A stretch of 64,000 nt of DNA, from NCBI GenBank assembly GCA_963824595.1, contig CAWGPY010000010.1:62001-126000 (forward strand), read 5' to 3'. A program made the translations under genes and the position numbers. Under the pieces are notes generated by a model. That model did no database searches and was not told the origin of the DNA. It saw only the letters and a list, made by a program, of their open reading frames with translations. This document shows positions 51,792 through 61,288 of this stretch, piece after piece (the first letter of the stretch is position 1; every line of letters begins with the position of its first letter). Source of the stretch: Cybelea sp963824595. GTDB lineage: Bacteria; Vulcanimicrobiota; Vulcanimicrobiia; Vulcanimicrobiales; Vulcanimicrobiaceae.

Positions 51792-54405
51792 GCTCGAGAC
51801 TCTCCGCGGGCAGCGCCTCCACGTCGTACCAGTTGCGGCCGGATTTCAGCGTGACCTCCAGGGGCACGGAGAGCTCGATCGCTTCCTCCATGTGCGTCCG
51901 CACGAGGTTTGCCACGTCGTTGAGCTGCGACGCGCGCACTTCGAAGATCAGCTCGTCGTGGATCTGCAGCAGCATCGTGGCGTCGAGGCCGCTCTCGTCG
52001 AGCGCGCGATCGATGCGCACCATCGCGAGCTTCATCAGGTCGGCCGCGCTGCCTTGCAGCGGCGCGTTGGTCGCCTCGCGCTCGGCGGCCGCGCGCAGCA
52101 TGTAGTTGCCCGAGGTCAGGCCCGGCATGTAACGCCGGCGCCCGAGGATCGTCGACACGTAGCCGTCGCGGCGCCCTTCGTCGATCGTCCGCCCGATGTA
52201 CGCGCGCACGTCGGGAAAGCGCGCGAAGTAGGCGGTGGTGATCTCCTTGGCCTCGGCGCGGCTGATCTCGAGGCGCTGCGCGAGCCCGAAGTCGGACATG
52301 CCGTAGAACAGGCCGAAGTTCACGCTCTTGGCCATCCTGCGCTGGTTCGGGTCGACCAGCGCGCCCGGCGCGACGTTGAAGATCTGACGCGCCGTGAAGT
52401 CGTGGATGTCTTGGCCCTCGACGAACGCGGCGCGCAGCGCGGCGTCGCCCGAGAGGTGCGCCATCAGCCGCAGCTCGATCTGGCTGTAGTCGGCGGCCAG
52501 CAACGCGTGATCGGCGTCGCGCGCCACGAACGCGCGGCGGATGCGCCTGCCGAGCTCGCCGCGCACCGGAATGTTCTGCAGGTTGGGGTTCGTCGACGAG
52601 AGGCGTCCCGTGGCGGTCGCCGTCTGGTTGAACTCGGTGCGCAGGCGGCCGTCGCGCGCATCCACCAGCTGCGGGATGACGTCAACGTAGGTGTTCTTGA
52701 GCTTCGTCACCTCGCGCCACTCCAGCACGAGCGAGCAGATCGGATACTCGCGCGCCAATCCTTGCAGCACCTCGGCGCCCGTCGCCCAGCCCGTCTTCGT
52801 CTTCCTGCCGCCGGGGATCTCGAGCTTGCCGAACAGCACCTTGCCGAGCTGCTGCGGCGATCCGATGTTGAACGTCTCGCCGGCGAAGTCGTAGATGCGC
52901 CGTTGCAGTCGCTCTGCGGCGGCGTCCACCTCGCAGCCGATCGCGCGCAGCTCCGCGAGGTCGATCGCAACGCCCGCGCCCTCCATCTTCGCAAGGACCG
53001 GCGCGAGCGGCACTTCGACGTCTTCGTAGAGCGCGAGCTGGCCCCGCGACGCGAGCTCCTCGCGCGCCTTCTCGGTGAGCGCGAACGCCGCGTCGGCGTG
53101 CGCCGCGGCGTCGTCGGGAAGCTCGAAGCCGAGGAGCACGCGCGCGGCGTCCGCGACGTCGGCGAAGCCGCGCGACGGATCGAGCAGGTGCGCCGCGATC
53201 ATGGCGTCGTCGGCGAAGCGCGCGTCGTCCACGCCGCCGGCGCGCAGCGCGTGCAGCAGCCGTTTCGCGTCGTAGGCTGCGGCGCGCGATTCCGACGCGA
53301 AGATCGACCGCAGCGCGGCGCGCACGTTCTCGTGCGCCAGCGCGCCGCGCGCGAAGCTGACGCCCTCGCCGCCGCGGCCCGTGACGCCGATTGCGTCGCC
53401 GTTGCGCGCGAACGCGACGCGCTCTCGCCCGGCCATCGCCTGCAGCTCGCCGGCGAGCGCGGCGAACTCCGGCGGATCGACCGCGGGCACGTAGGTGCGG
53501 TAGTTCCCGCTGATGCGCGCCTCGGCGGCAAAGAGCGGCATCTCGGGAGGCGGCTGCAGCTTCGCCAGCAGCGTCTTGAACTCGAGCTCGCTATACAAAG
53601 GATAGAGCTCGGCGTCGGGCGGCACTTCGTAGCGCACGCTCTCCCAGTCGATCGCGAGCGGAAGGTCGCGCCGCACCAGGGAGACGGCGCGACAGAGACA
53701 CGCCTGCTGCCCGTACTCCTCGACCAGCTTCTGCAGCTTCGGATTGCCGGCGAGCGACGGATCGGCCACGAGCGCGTCGAGCGAGCCCGCGGCCTGCAGC
53801 AGTTTGCTCGCCGTCTTCTCGCCGACGCCCGGAATGCCGGGCAGGTTGTCGGACGGATCGCCCTTGAGGCCGCGATAATCGGGCAGCTGCTCCGGATCCA
53901 GTCCGAAGCGCTCGCGCACGGCGGCCGGGTCGTAGCGGCCCAGCTCGGTGATGCCGCGGCGCGTCGTGAGCACGGTCGTGCGGTCGTCAACGATCTGCAG
54001 CAGATCGAGATCGCCCGTCACCACGACGGTCTGTTCGCCGGCCTCTTCGGCCTGGCGAGCGAGCGTCGCGATCACGTCGTCGGCCTCTTGACCCTCGATC
54101 TCGACGACCGGAATGCGATGCGCGGCCAGCACGCGGCGCACCAGCGCGAACTGGCTGCGCAGTTCGTCGGGCATCGCGCGGCGCTGCGCCTTGTACTCGG
54201 AGTAGAGCGCGACGCGCTCGGCGGGCATGCCCTTGTCGAACGCCGCGATGACGTGCGCCGGCTTCTCCTCGGCGATCAGCTTGTTGAGCATCATCGTGAA
54301 GCCATAGACGGCGTTGATCGGCACGCCCTTGCTCGTCGTGAGGCCGGGCAGCGCGAAGAATGCCCGGTAGACCAAGCCGTAGGTGTCGAGGAGCATGAGT
54401 GCCAT
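51784..54405 (-). CDS. polA: DNA polymerase I
   Basis: An 873-residue family A polymerase for Okazaki processing and repair. The N-terminal 5' nuclease (to about 290) has LLLDTYGLVYRAFFALPGL, EGQEADDVIATLA and LKGDPSDNLPGIPGVGEKTA. The middle 3'-5' exonuclease-like domain lacks the DxE and other metal-binding acids, so proofreading is predicted lost, as in Taq. The C-terminal polymerase has TATGRLSSTNPNLQNIPVR, LLAADYSQIELRLMAHLSGD, the O-helix RRMAKSVNFGLFYGMS and the catalytic QIHDELIFEV. It follows the large secreted-protein gene by 22 bases. Confidence 0.96.
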   Translation of the reverse strand: MALMLLDTYGLVYRAFFALPGLTTSKGVPINAVYGFTMMLNKLIAEEKPAHVIAAFDKGMPAERVALYSEYKAQRRAMPDELRSQFALVRRVLAAHRIPVVEIEGQEADDVIATLARQAEEAGEQTVVVTGDLDLLQIVDDRTTVLTTRRGITELGRYDPAAVRERFGLDPEQLPDYRGLKGDPSDNLPGIPGVGEKTASKLLQAAGSLDALVADPSLAGNPKLQKLVEEYGQQACLCRAVSLVRRDLPLAIDWESVRYEVPPDAELYPLYSELEFKTLLAKLQPPPEMPLFAAEARISGNYRTYVPAVDPPEFAALAGELQAMAGRERVAFARNGDAIGVTGRGGEGVSFARGALAHENVRAALRSIFASESRAAAYDAKRLLHALRAGGVDDARFADDAMIAAHLLDPSRGFADVADAARVLLGFELPDDAAAHADAAFALTEKAREELASRGQLALYEDVEVPLAPVLAKMEGAGVAIDLAELRAIGCEVDAAAERLQRRIYDFAGETFNIGSPQQLGKVLFGKLEIPGGRKTKTGWATGAEVLQGLAREYPICSLVLEWREVTKLKNTYVDVIPQLVDARDGRLRTEFNQTATATGRLSSTNPNLQNIPVRGELGRRIRRAFVARDADHALLAADYSQIELRLMAHLSGDAALRAAFVEGQDIHDFTARQIFNVAPGALVDPNQRRMAKSVNFGLFYGMSDFGLAQRLEISRAEAKEITTAYFARFPDVRAYIGRTIDEGRRDGYVSTILGRRRYMPGLTSGNYMLRAAAEREATNAPLQGSAADLMKLAMVRIDRALDESGLDATMLLQIHDELIFEVRASQLNDVANLVRTHMEEAIELSVPLEVTLKSGRNWYDVEALPAESLERV

Positions 54406-54427
54406 CGCTCTTCGTAACCCGCTTCGG

Positions 54428-56791
54428 CTACCGAACGACGACGGTCGTGGAGCCGGCGCTGACGCTCCCGTCGTCGGCGATCCCCAGCACCGAGAGCTCG
54501 TAACGTCCGCTGCGGGCCGGGAGCGCCACGGCGAGCGGACCGGCCCCGCGGGTCACGCTCCACGAGACTGCGTCGCTCTCGGCCTGCGCCAGCCCGAGCT
54601 CCGGCGGCGGTCCGGACCGGCGAACGAAGCCGAGCACCTGCGCGTGTTCGCCGGTCGAGTTGACCCACGGATGCCAGGTTGCCGTGCCGGCGGCGCTGTT
54701 TTGCGTGCTGGTCACGCCGATCGCGAGCAGCGACGGCGCCGAGGCGAACAGCGCGCTGCCGGACGGAACTCCGCGGCTCACGCGCACGACGAACGTGCCC
54801 GGGCTCTGCGCGCCCTCCAGCCCGACCTTTGCGGTGTCGCCGGGAGCGAAGTCGCCGCCGGCGAGCGTCAGCGACGCGGGGTGCGGCCGTCCGGGGCCGG
54901 CGAGCGAGAGCGGAACGCTGGTCCACTCGACGGCGCCGTCGCGAACGAACGCCGCGCCCACGCGCAGGTCGCCGGCCGCGTTGACGGCGTGCAGCCGCGC
55001 GGACGCCGCGCCGCCCGACGTTCGCACGACGCGCGGTTCGATGCCGAGCGCGCTCTCGTACGTAATCAGCGCGCTGCCGCGCGCTCCCGGCGCCGCGGCC
55101 GAAACCGACACCTCGTCGCCGGCGCGATAGCTGCCCTTATCGAGCGTCACGCGCACGTTCGGGCTGCCGCCGTCGCTGCTCGCCTGCGAGGACTGCGGAT
55201 CCACGCGCACCTGCGCCGCATCCATCGCGCGCCCGCCGCGATCCACGTAGGCGAAGAGGAAGTTGGTGCCGAGATCCGCCGAGCGGAACGTGCCGCGCGC
55301 GTGGCCGTTGGCGTCGAGCTGCAGCTGCTGACGCGCGACCGACGCGCCGTGCACCATGTCGACCGTCGCGGTCGCGCCCGCGAGCGGCTTCCCGTCGAGC
55401 GCCGTCGCGTACACGTCGAAGCCGAGCGGGTTGCCCGGACCCTGCTGCGCGCGGTCGACGGTCAAACGAACCGCGGCCTGCGCGGTGGGCACGCTGACGC
55501 GCGTGTCGGCCGCGGCTCCGCCGGATTCAACGTGCACGCCGTACGTCGAGGCCAGGTCGTCGTTCGGGTGCGGGATCGCGACGGCGGCGTTGCCGGCGTC
55601 GTCGGTTCGCACCGTGGCGTCGTACCACGCGACCGTCGTCCACGACGAACCGTCGGCCGCGTCGCCCGCATACACGTGCGGCGATCGCACCACCGTCACG
55701 TGCACGGTCGCGCCGCCGCGCGAAGCGTGCACGGTCAGCGGCACGTCCTGCCGCGCGTCGCACGTGCCGCCGCACGCGGCGCTCACCTGCAGCGAGAGGC
55801 CCTCGGCGTTCGCGTCGACGTCAACCGTCGCGCCGCCCACGCCTCCGGCCGCCTGCGCCAGCACCGTGTACTCGCCGGACGCGGCGTCCGCCGGAACCGC
55901 GAACGTCGCGGCAAACGCGCCCGCTTCGTCGAGCGGCACCCGCTGCTCGCCGATCGAGCGCGCTCCGGAGCGCAGCGACACCGTCGCGCTCCCGGTGCTC
56001 GCGCGCAGCACGCCGCGCACGCGGGTCCGCGCGAAGCCGACCACGCGCACGTCGTCGCCCGCGTGCACCACCGCCGAGTCCGTGCGCACGCCGACGATCG
56101 TTGACGGCAGCGGCGCCTGCGGCAGCAGGTTGACGAACGCGTAACTGTTGCCCCACTGCGCGATGGCGAAGACCGGGCGCGGCGAGCGGTTCCACCGCAC
56201 CAGGCCGTCGCCGTCGGTCGTCACGGTCACGAAGCTGCGGTTCACGACCAGCTGCACGCGCATGCGCGCGAGCGGTGCGCCCGATCCGAGATCGGCGCCG
56301 TAGAGCAGCAGGGCGTTCGGCGTCTGCTTGACGACCAGGCCGGCGCGCGTGCGGTTGATCCACACCTGCTCCCCGACGCGTCCCCGCCGCGCCTCGACCA
56401 CGAAGAATCCCTCGCGCGATCCGAGCGGCACGCCCACCTCGCTCGACTGAAACTGATAACCGCCCGGCGGCGTGAACGTGAACGACAGCAGCGGGCGGCG
56501 GCCTGCGGCGACGATCGCGCGCGGACTGAAGTTCGAGCCGGCGGTCAGCACGTCGGCCGGATCCACTCGATACACGGAAAACGAAACCGGCGCGCTTGAG
56601 TAGGTATCCAGGCGAACCGCGGTCGGCTTCCACGGCACGTTCGAATCGGCGGCGAAGAGTTCGAAGTACGCGTCGAGCCGGTGGAGGTCGACGATCTGCC
56701 GCTCGGCTCGCACCGGCGCCGCGCTCGCAGCGAGCGCGACGAGACCCGCGGCGGCGAGTCGCCGGATTCCGGGGAAACGAGCGAGCAGCAT
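54428..56791 (-). CDS. Large exported protein with macroglobulin-like beta domains, function unknown
   Basis: A 787-residue protein. The N-terminus MLLARFPGIRRLAAAGLVAL is followed by AASAAPVRA, a signal peptide. The rest is all-beta and appears built of tandem immunoglobulin- or MG-like domains with strands such as VHAGDDVRVVGFARTRVRG, GAFAATFAVPADAASGEYTV, VRLTVDRAQQGPGNPLGFDV and VRVTLDKGSYRAGDEVSVSA. These resemble the MG2-MG7 domains of bacterial alpha-2-macroglobulins, but the bait region and a C-x-E-Q thioester were not found. A surface adhesin or protease-trap relative is possible. ATG at 56791 was chosen for the signal peptide. It leads an operon with polA. Confidence 0.65.
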   Translation of the reverse strand: MLLARFPGIRRLAAAGLVALAASAAPVRAERQIVDLHRLDAYFELFAADSNVPWKPTAVRLDTYSSAPVSFSVYRVDPADVLTAGSNFSPRAIVAAGRRPLLSFTFTPPGGYQFQSSEVGVPLGSREGFFVVEARRGRVGEQVWINRTRAGLVVKQTPNALLLYGADLGSGAPLARMRVQLVVNRSFVTVTTDGDGLVRWNRSPRPVFAIAQWGNSYAFVNLLPQAPLPSTIVGVRTDSAVVHAGDDVRVVGFARTRVRGVLRASTGSATVSLRSGARSIGEQRVPLDEAGAFAATFAVPADAASGEYTVLAQAAGGVGGATVDVDANAEGLSLQVSAACGGTCDARQDVPLTVHASRGGATVHVTVVRSPHVYAGDAADGSSWTTVAWYDATVRTDDAGNAAVAIPHPNDDLASTYGVHVESGGAAADTRVSVPTAQAAVRLTVDRAQQGPGNPLGFDVYATALDGKPLAGATATVDMVHGASVARQQLQLDANGHARGTFRSADLGTNFLFAYVDRGGRAMDAAQVRVDPQSSQASSDGGSPNVRVTLDKGSYRAGDEVSVSAAAPGARGSALITYESALGIEPRVVRTSGGAASARLHAVNAAGDLRVGAAFVRDGAVEWTSVPLSLAGPGRPHPASLTLAGGDFAPGDTAKVGLEGAQSPGTFVVRVSRGVPSGSALFASAPSLLAIGVTSTQNSAAGTATWHPWVNSTGEHAQVLGFVRRSGPPPELGLAQAESDAVSWSVTRGAGPLAVALPARSGRYELSVLGIADDGSVSAGSTTVVVR

Positions 56792-56845
56792 GCGACTCCG
56801 CTGCTTCGGCAGGTCGAAGTGCGAGGCCCGCGTAATGCGCACTGC

Positions 56846-57013
56846 GTGGACGAACAAGCGGCTGGGGAGCGACCGACGTCGACGCGATGCCGTTTCTGCG
56901 GCTTCGAGGAAGGGCCCAGCGAAGCGCGCGACGTTCGCGAGAAGCCGCACTTCCAAGTCGTCGTCGCCTGCGGCTCGTGCGGTCACCCGTTCGCGGTGCT
57001 CTCGCGCAACTGA
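56846..57013 (+). CDS. Small zinc-ribbon protein
   Basis: A 55-residue product from a GTG start. Two CxxC pairs, Cys15/Cys18 (CRFC) and Cys42/Cys45 (CGSC), are 24 residues apart, as in zinc ribbons, with HFQVVVACGSCGHPF forming the second knuckle. It may bind nucleic acid or be a metal-site subunit. Nothing else in the sequence gives its role. It is divergent from the macroglobulin-like gene, 54 bases away, and its TGA is followed 2 bases later by the TTG of the next gene. Confidence 0.55.
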   Translation: MDEQAAGERPTSTRCRFCGFEEGPSEARDVREKPHFQVVVACGSCGHPFAVLSRN

Positions 57014-57015
57014 CC

Positions 57016-57576
57016 TTGAAGACGTTGAGCGGCGCACCGGCCGCGGCGATCGCGATGGCGTTGCTCGTCTCGGCCGTGCCGTCGCTCGCAGCGACCACGC
57101 CCAAGCCGAGCCCCAAGCCGACGCCGACGGTGATCCATCTGCCCAACACGCCGCTGCACGTCGAAGTGGTCGTCGAGGTGAACAAGAAGGGCCAAGTCGT
57201 GCGCGTGAAATCGGCGAAGCCCTCGAAGGTGCGCTCGTTCAACATACAAACGTACGGCAACGCGCTGCAGATGTGGATCCGCAAGCCCGACGGCAGCGCG
57301 GAGGTCGGCCTCTATCGCGTGACCTACGACTACAACCCGAAGAACCAGCAGGTCACGCGCCGCGTCGCGCTCGTTTCGCTCGGCGGCAACTGGGGCAATG
57401 CGGAAGGCGCCGCCGACGTCATGATCGATTTGGCGAAGAAGCAGTCAGCGGCCGCGCAGAAGCACGCGCAGCAGCAACAAGAGCAGAGCAACAAGCTTCC
57501 GTCGCTCAACGAGATTCGCGGCAAACCGACGCCGAAGCCGGCCGCAACGCTGCCGGGCGCAACGCTCCCGCCGTAG
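57016..57576 (+). CDS. Exported protein of unknown function with Pro/Lys linker
   Basis: A 186-residue product if started at TTG 57016: KTLSGAPAAAIAMALLVSAV then PSLAA is a signal peptide, followed by a Pro-Lys-Thr linker (TTPKPSPKPTPTV). A beta domain (LHVEVVVEVNKKGQVVRVKS, MWIRKPDGSAEVGLYRVTYD) follows, then a Gln-rich helix (HAQQQQEQSNK) and a second Pro-rich tail. The domain looks like a small energy-transduction or secretin-accessory fold, but this is not established. The frame is open further upstream, where it overlaps the zinc-ribbon gene. The FAH gene begins one base after its stop. Confidence 0.6.
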   Translation: MKTLSGAPAAAIAMALLVSAVPSLAATTPKPSPKPTPTVIHLPNTPLHVEVVVEVNKKGQVVRVKSAKPSKVRSFNIQTYGNALQMWIRKPDGSAEVGLYRVTYDYNPKNQQVTRRVALVSLGGNWGNAEGAADVMIDLAKKQSAAAQKHAQQQQEQSNKLPSLNEIRGKPTPKPAATLPGATLPP

Positions 57577-57577
57577 C

Positions 57578-58426
57578 GTGAGATTCGTCACCTACCGGCT
57601 CCCCGACGGACGCGCGCGCCCGGGGGTGCTGGAAGGCGCGATGATCCGGACCATCGGCACGCCGACCCTGCGCGAGTACGTCGCGCTGGCCCCGCACGAA
57701 CGCGTCGCCTGGCATACCGGCGACGACCTGATCCCGCTCGCGAACGTCGAGCTCGACGCGCCGGTCCGGCCCGAACGCAACGTCTTCTGCGTCGGGCGTA
57801 ACTACCTCGACCACGCGATCGAGGGAGCGCGCGCGGCCGGGCGCGAGCTCAAGCTCCCGGCGGTTCCGACGTTCTTCACCAAGGCCCCCTCCGCGATCGC
57901 GGCGCCCGGCGCCGAGCTGCACCTGAGCGCGCGCGTCTCGCACGAGTACGACTACGAGGCCGAGCTGGCGGTGGTCGTCGGCGCGCGCTGCAAGGACGTG
58001 ACCGAAGCGGAGGCGCTCCACGTCGTGTTCGGGTACACGGCGCTCAACGACGTGACCGCCCGCGACCTGCAGCGCGAGCACGGACAGTGGTTCAAAGGAA
58101 AGAGCCTCGACTCGACCTGTCCGATCGGGCCCTGGATCGTCACCCCCGACGAGCTCGGCGATCCGCAGTCGCTCGAGCTGCGCCTGCGCCGCAACGGCAT
58201 CGAGAAGCAGCACGGCAACACGTCCAAGATGATCTTTCCCGTGGCGCGTATCATCGCGGAGCTCAGCAAGGGGATGACGCTGCTGCCCGGCGACGTCATC
58301 GCGACCGGCACGCCCGAAGGGGTGGGCTTCGCGCGAACGCCGCCCGAGTTCTTGGCCTCGGGCGACGTGCTCGAGGTCGAGATCGAACGGATCGGCACGC
58401 TTAAAAACGCGGTGCGCATCCTCTAG
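57578..58426 (+). CDS. Fumarylacetoacetate hydrolase-family protein
   Basis: A 282-residue FAH-fold enzyme. Metal ligands are Glu127 and Glu129 (YDYEAELAVVVG) and Asp158 (ALNDVTARD). FCVGRNYLDHAIEG and FFTKAPSAIAAPG, then KSLDSTCPIGPWIVTPDEL and GDVIATGTPEGVGFAR, are typical of the bacterial branch that includes 2-hydroxyhepta-2,4-diene-1,7-dioate isomerases, acylpyruvases and oxaloacetate decarboxylases. The sequence does not choose among these. GTG start one base after the previous stop. Confidence 0.88.
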   Translation: MRFVTYRLPDGRARPGVLEGAMIRTIGTPTLREYVALAPHERVAWHTGDDLIPLANVELDAPVRPERNVFCVGRNYLDHAIEGARAAGRELKLPAVPTFFTKAPSAIAAPGAELHLSARVSHEYDYEAELAVVVGARCKDVTEAEALHVVFGYTALNDVTARDLQREHGQWFKGKSLDSTCPIGPWIVTPDELGDPQSLELRLRRNGIEKQHGNTSKMIFPVARIIAELSKGMTLLPGDVIATGTPEGVGFARTPPEFLASGDVLEVEIERIGTLKNAVRIL

Positions 58427-58467
58427 CCGGAGGGCGCCGCTACGCCGGGGCAGTATGACCGGGGGCT

Positions 58468-59586
58468 ATGATCGTTGCCGTTCCTCGCGAGGCCGCGGAA
58501 AAGGAGCGCAGGGTGGCGCTCGTGCCCGAAACCGTCGCGAGATTCCTGAAATCGGGCGTCGCCGTCTGCGTGCAGCGCGGAGCGGGCGACGCCGCCGCAT
58601 TTCCCGACGCGCTCTACGAAGCGGCGGGCGCCACGTTCGCCGCCGACGCGGCCTCGCTCGCGGCATCCGCCGACGCCGTGGTCACGGTGGGCCGCCCGAG
58701 CGACGAGGTGCTGGCGAACCTGCGCGCGGGCAGCGTGGTTGTGGGCTTCCTCAACCCGCTCGGCGATCCGTCGTACCTGCAGCGCCTCGCCGGCGCGAAC
58801 GTCACGGCGCTCTCGATGGAGATGATTCCGCGCATCACGCGAGCGCAGTCCATGGACGCGCTCTCGTCGCAGAGCAATATCGCGGGGTATAAGGCCGTGC
58901 TGCTCGGCGCGGCGACGCTGCCGAAATTCTTCCCGATGCTCACGACGGCCGCGGGAACGATCCCGCCGGCGAAGGTGCTCGTGCTCGGCGCGGGCGTCGC
59001 CGGGCTGCAGGCGATCGCCACGGCGCGCCGGCTCGGCGCCGTCGTCAGCGGCTACGACGTGCGCGCCGTCGTCAAAGAACAAGTGCTCTCGCTCGGCGCG
59101 GCGTTTCTCGAGTTCGATCTCGGCGGCGACGCCGAGGGCTCCGGCGGCTACGCAAAGGAGCTGACGCCCGAGCAGCAGGAGCGCCAGCGCGCGTGGATGG
59201 TCGAACAGATCGGCGCCAACGACGTCGTGATCACCACCGCGCTCGTGCCCGGCCGCAAGGCGCCGGTGCTCATCACCGAGGCGGCGGTCGCCGCGATGAA
59301 GCCCGGCAGCGTGATCGTGGACATCGCGGCCGAGGCCGGGGGAAACTGCGCGCTCACGGTGCCCGACCAGATCGTCACGACGCCCAACGGCGTGACGATC
59401 GTCGGCACGACGAACCTGCCCGGAACCATGCCGGCCGACGCCAGCCGGCTCTACTCGCGCAACGTCTTCGCGCTGCTCTCGCCCTGGATCGCCGACGGTC
59501 GGCTGACGATCGATCCCGACGACGACGTCGCCAAAGGCGCGGTCGTGGTGCGCGACGGCAGCGTGCTCGTCAAAGGAGCGTCGTGA
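58468..59586 (+). CDS. pntAA: NAD(P) transhydrogenase subunit alpha, part 1
   Basis: A 372-residue soluble NAD(H)-binding domain (domain I) of the proton-translocating transhydrogenase. IVAVPREAAEKERRVALVPE, AAGTIPPAKVLVLGAGVAGLQAIATARRLGAVV (Rossmann fold) and GGYAKELTPEQQERQRAWM are family blocks. The three-gene organisation (alpha-1, alpha-2, beta) is that of Rhodospirillum and many other bacteria, not the two-gene form of E. coli. The enzyme uses the proton-motive force to reduce NADP+ with NADH. The TGA overlaps the next ATG by one base. Confidence 0.94.
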   Translation: MIVAVPREAAEKERRVALVPETVARFLKSGVAVCVQRGAGDAAAFPDALYEAAGATFAADAASLAASADAVVTVGRPSDEVLANLRAGSVVVGFLNPLGDPSYLQRLAGANVTALSMEMIPRITRAQSMDALSSQSNIAGYKAVLLGAATLPKFFPMLTTAAGTIPPAKVLVLGAGVAGLQAIATARRLGAVVSGYDVRAVVKEQVLSLGAAFLEFDLGGDAEGSGGYAKELTPEQQERQRAWMVEQIGANDVVITTALVPGRKAPVLITEAAVAAMKPGSVIVDIAAEAGGNCALTVPDQIVTTPNGVTIVGTTNLPGTMPADASRLYSRNVFALLSPWIADGRLTIDPDDDVAKGAVVVRDGSVLVKGAS

Positions 59587-59894
59587 TGGACGTAGCCCAC
59601 TACCTCGAACTGCTCACCGTGCTCGTGCTCGCGATCTTCGTGGGCTTCGAGGTGATCTCCAAGGTGCCGACGACGCTGCACACGCCGCTGATGTCGGCGA
59701 CGAACGCGATCCACGGCATCGTGCTCGCCGGCGCGATCGTCATCGTCGGCCGGCTCTTCACCGGCAGCGCGACCACCGGCCTGACGGTGCTCGCGATCGC
59801 GGCCGTCACGCTCGGAGCGATCAACGTCTTTGGCGGCTTCGCCGTGACCGAGCGCATGCTCCAGATGTTCAAGCGTAAGGAGCCCGGCAAGTGA
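59586..59894 (+). CDS. pntAB: NAD(P) transhydrogenase subunit alpha, part 2
   Basis: A 102-residue membrane subunit with about three hydrophobic segments: TVLVLAIFVGFEVISKVPT, GIVLAGAIVIVGRLF and TVLAIAAVTLGAINVFGGF, ending in VTERMLQMFKRKEPGK, the conserved cytoplasmic end. It forms part of the proton channel (domain II) with PntB. The ATG at 59586 overlaps the pntAA stop (TGATG), and its own stop overlaps the pntB GTG. Confidence 0.93.
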   Translation: MDVAHYLELLTVLVLAIFVGFEVISKVPTTLHTPLMSATNAIHGIVLAGAIVIVGRLFTGSATTGLTVLAIAAVTLGAINVFGGFAVTERMLQMFKRKEPGK

Positions 59895-61288
59895 CGGCGA
59901 CCGACATCGGAATCGCGCTCGCCGATCTGCTGGCGATCGCGCTGTTCATCTACGGCCTGCACGAGCTGAACTCTCCGGCGACCGCGCGCCGCGGCAACCG
60001 GCTGGCGATGGCCGGCATGGCGATCGCGCTCGTCTCGATCTTGGTGCAGACCGGTGGCATCGGCTGGCCGGCCGTGGCGGTCGGCGTGGCGATCGGCGCG
60101 ATCGTCGGCATCTACGCCGCGCTCAAGGTCAAGATGACGGCGATGCCGCAGATGGTGGCGCTCTACAACGGCGCGGGCGGCGGCGCCGCGGCGCTGATCT
60201 CGACGGTCTCCTATTTCGTGGCCGGCGCCGCGACCGGCATGGACGCCGTCATCGCCGTGTCGCTCGTGCTGTCGGCGATCATCGGTTCGATCAGCCTCAC
60301 GGGCTCGATCGTGGCGTTCCTCAAGCTGCAAGAGGTCATGACCGGCCGGCCCATCACCTATCCGGGCCAGCAGTTCGTCAACGGGCTCGTGCTGATCGCC
60401 ATCGTCGGCCTCGCGGCGTGGTTCGTCGCGACGCTCGGCGTGCTGCCGCTGTGGGCGTTCGTCGCGCTGCTGCTCGGCGCGCTGCTGCTGGGCGTGCTCT
60501 TCGTGCTGCCGATCGGCGGCGCCGACATGCCGGTGGTGATCTCGCTGCTCAACTCGTTCACGGGCGTCGCCGTCGCGATCACCGGCTTCGAGATCGGTTC
60601 GACGCTGCTCATCATCTGCGGCGCGCTGGTCGGCGCGAGCGGCACGATCCTGACCGTGGCGATGAGCCGCGCGATGAACCGTCCGCTCAGCAACGTGCTC
60701 TTCGGCGCGTTCGGCGCGGCCGGCGGCACCGTGGTCACCTCCAGCGGCGGCCCGCAGCAGATCCGCAGCACGAGCGCCGACGACGTGGGCGTGATGCTCG
60801 CGTACGCGTCGAAGGTGATCGTCGTTCCGGGCTACGGCATGGCGGTCGCGCAGGCGCAGCACAGCGTCAAGGCGCTCGCGGATCAGCTCGAAAAACGCGG
60901 CGTGAAGGTGCTCTACGCCATCCACCCGGTGGCGGGGCGCATGCCCGGGCACATGAACGTGCTGCTCGCGGAGGCGAACGTGCCCTACAACCAGCTGCTC
61001 GACATGGACGACGCGAACCCCGAGTTCCCGACGGCCGACGTCGCGCTGGTCGTGGGCGCCAACGACGTCACCAACCCGGCGGCGCGCAGCGTCAAGAGCT
61101 CGCCGATCTACGGCATGCCGATCCTCGACGTGGACAAAGCGGCGAACGTGGTCGTGCTCAAGCGTTCGATGCGCTCGGGGTTCGCCGGCATCGAGAACCC
61201 GCTCTACGAGGCGCCGAACTGCTCGATGCTGTTCGGCGACGCGAAGGCGTCCATCGACGCCCTGACCTCGGCCGTTAAAGCGTTGTAG
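59891..61288 (+). CDS. pntB: NAD(P) transhydrogenase subunit beta
   Basis: A 465-residue subunit with about nine N-terminal membrane helices (domain II) and the C-terminal NADP(H)-binding domain III. ALYNGAGGGAAALISTV in the membrane part is highly conserved. VIVVPGYGMAVAQAQHSVK, IHPVAGRMPGHMNVLLAEA and VALVVGANDVTNPAAR form the NADPH site. GTG start overlapping the pntAB stop. Its end overlaps the RND gene, which converges, by 14 bases. Confidence 0.95.
   Translation: MTATDIGIALADLLAIALFIYGLHELNSPATARRGNRLAMAGMAIALVSILVQTGGIGWPAVAVGVAIGAIVGIYAALKVKMTAMPQMVALYNGAGGGAAALISTVSYFVAGAATGMDAVIAVSLVLSAIIGSISLTGSIVAFLKLQEVMTGRPITYPGQQFVNGLVLIAIVGLAAWFVATLGVLPLWAFVALLLGALLLGVLFVLPIGGADMPVVISLLNSFTGVAVAITGFEIGSTLLIICGALVGASGTILTVAMSRAMNRPLSNVLFGAFGAAGGTVVTSSGGPQQIRSTSADDVGVMLAYASKVIVVPGYGMAVAQAQHSVKALADQLEKRGVKVLYAIHPVAGRMPGHMNVLLAEANVPYNQLLDMDDANPEFPTADVALVVGANDVTNPAARSVKSSPIYGMPILDVDKAANVVVLKRSMRSGFAGIENPLYEAPNCSMLFGDAKASIDALTSAVKAL

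Noticed and set aside
51892..54417. 841-codon open frame on the plus strand
   Set aside because: It is antisense to polA along its whole length, low-complexity and His/Arg-rich, with no family motif.
56681..56845. 55-codon N-terminal extension of the zinc-ribbon protein
   Set aside because: It is antisense to the signal peptide of the macroglobulin-like protein and has no conserved sequence. The GTG at 56846 is preferred.
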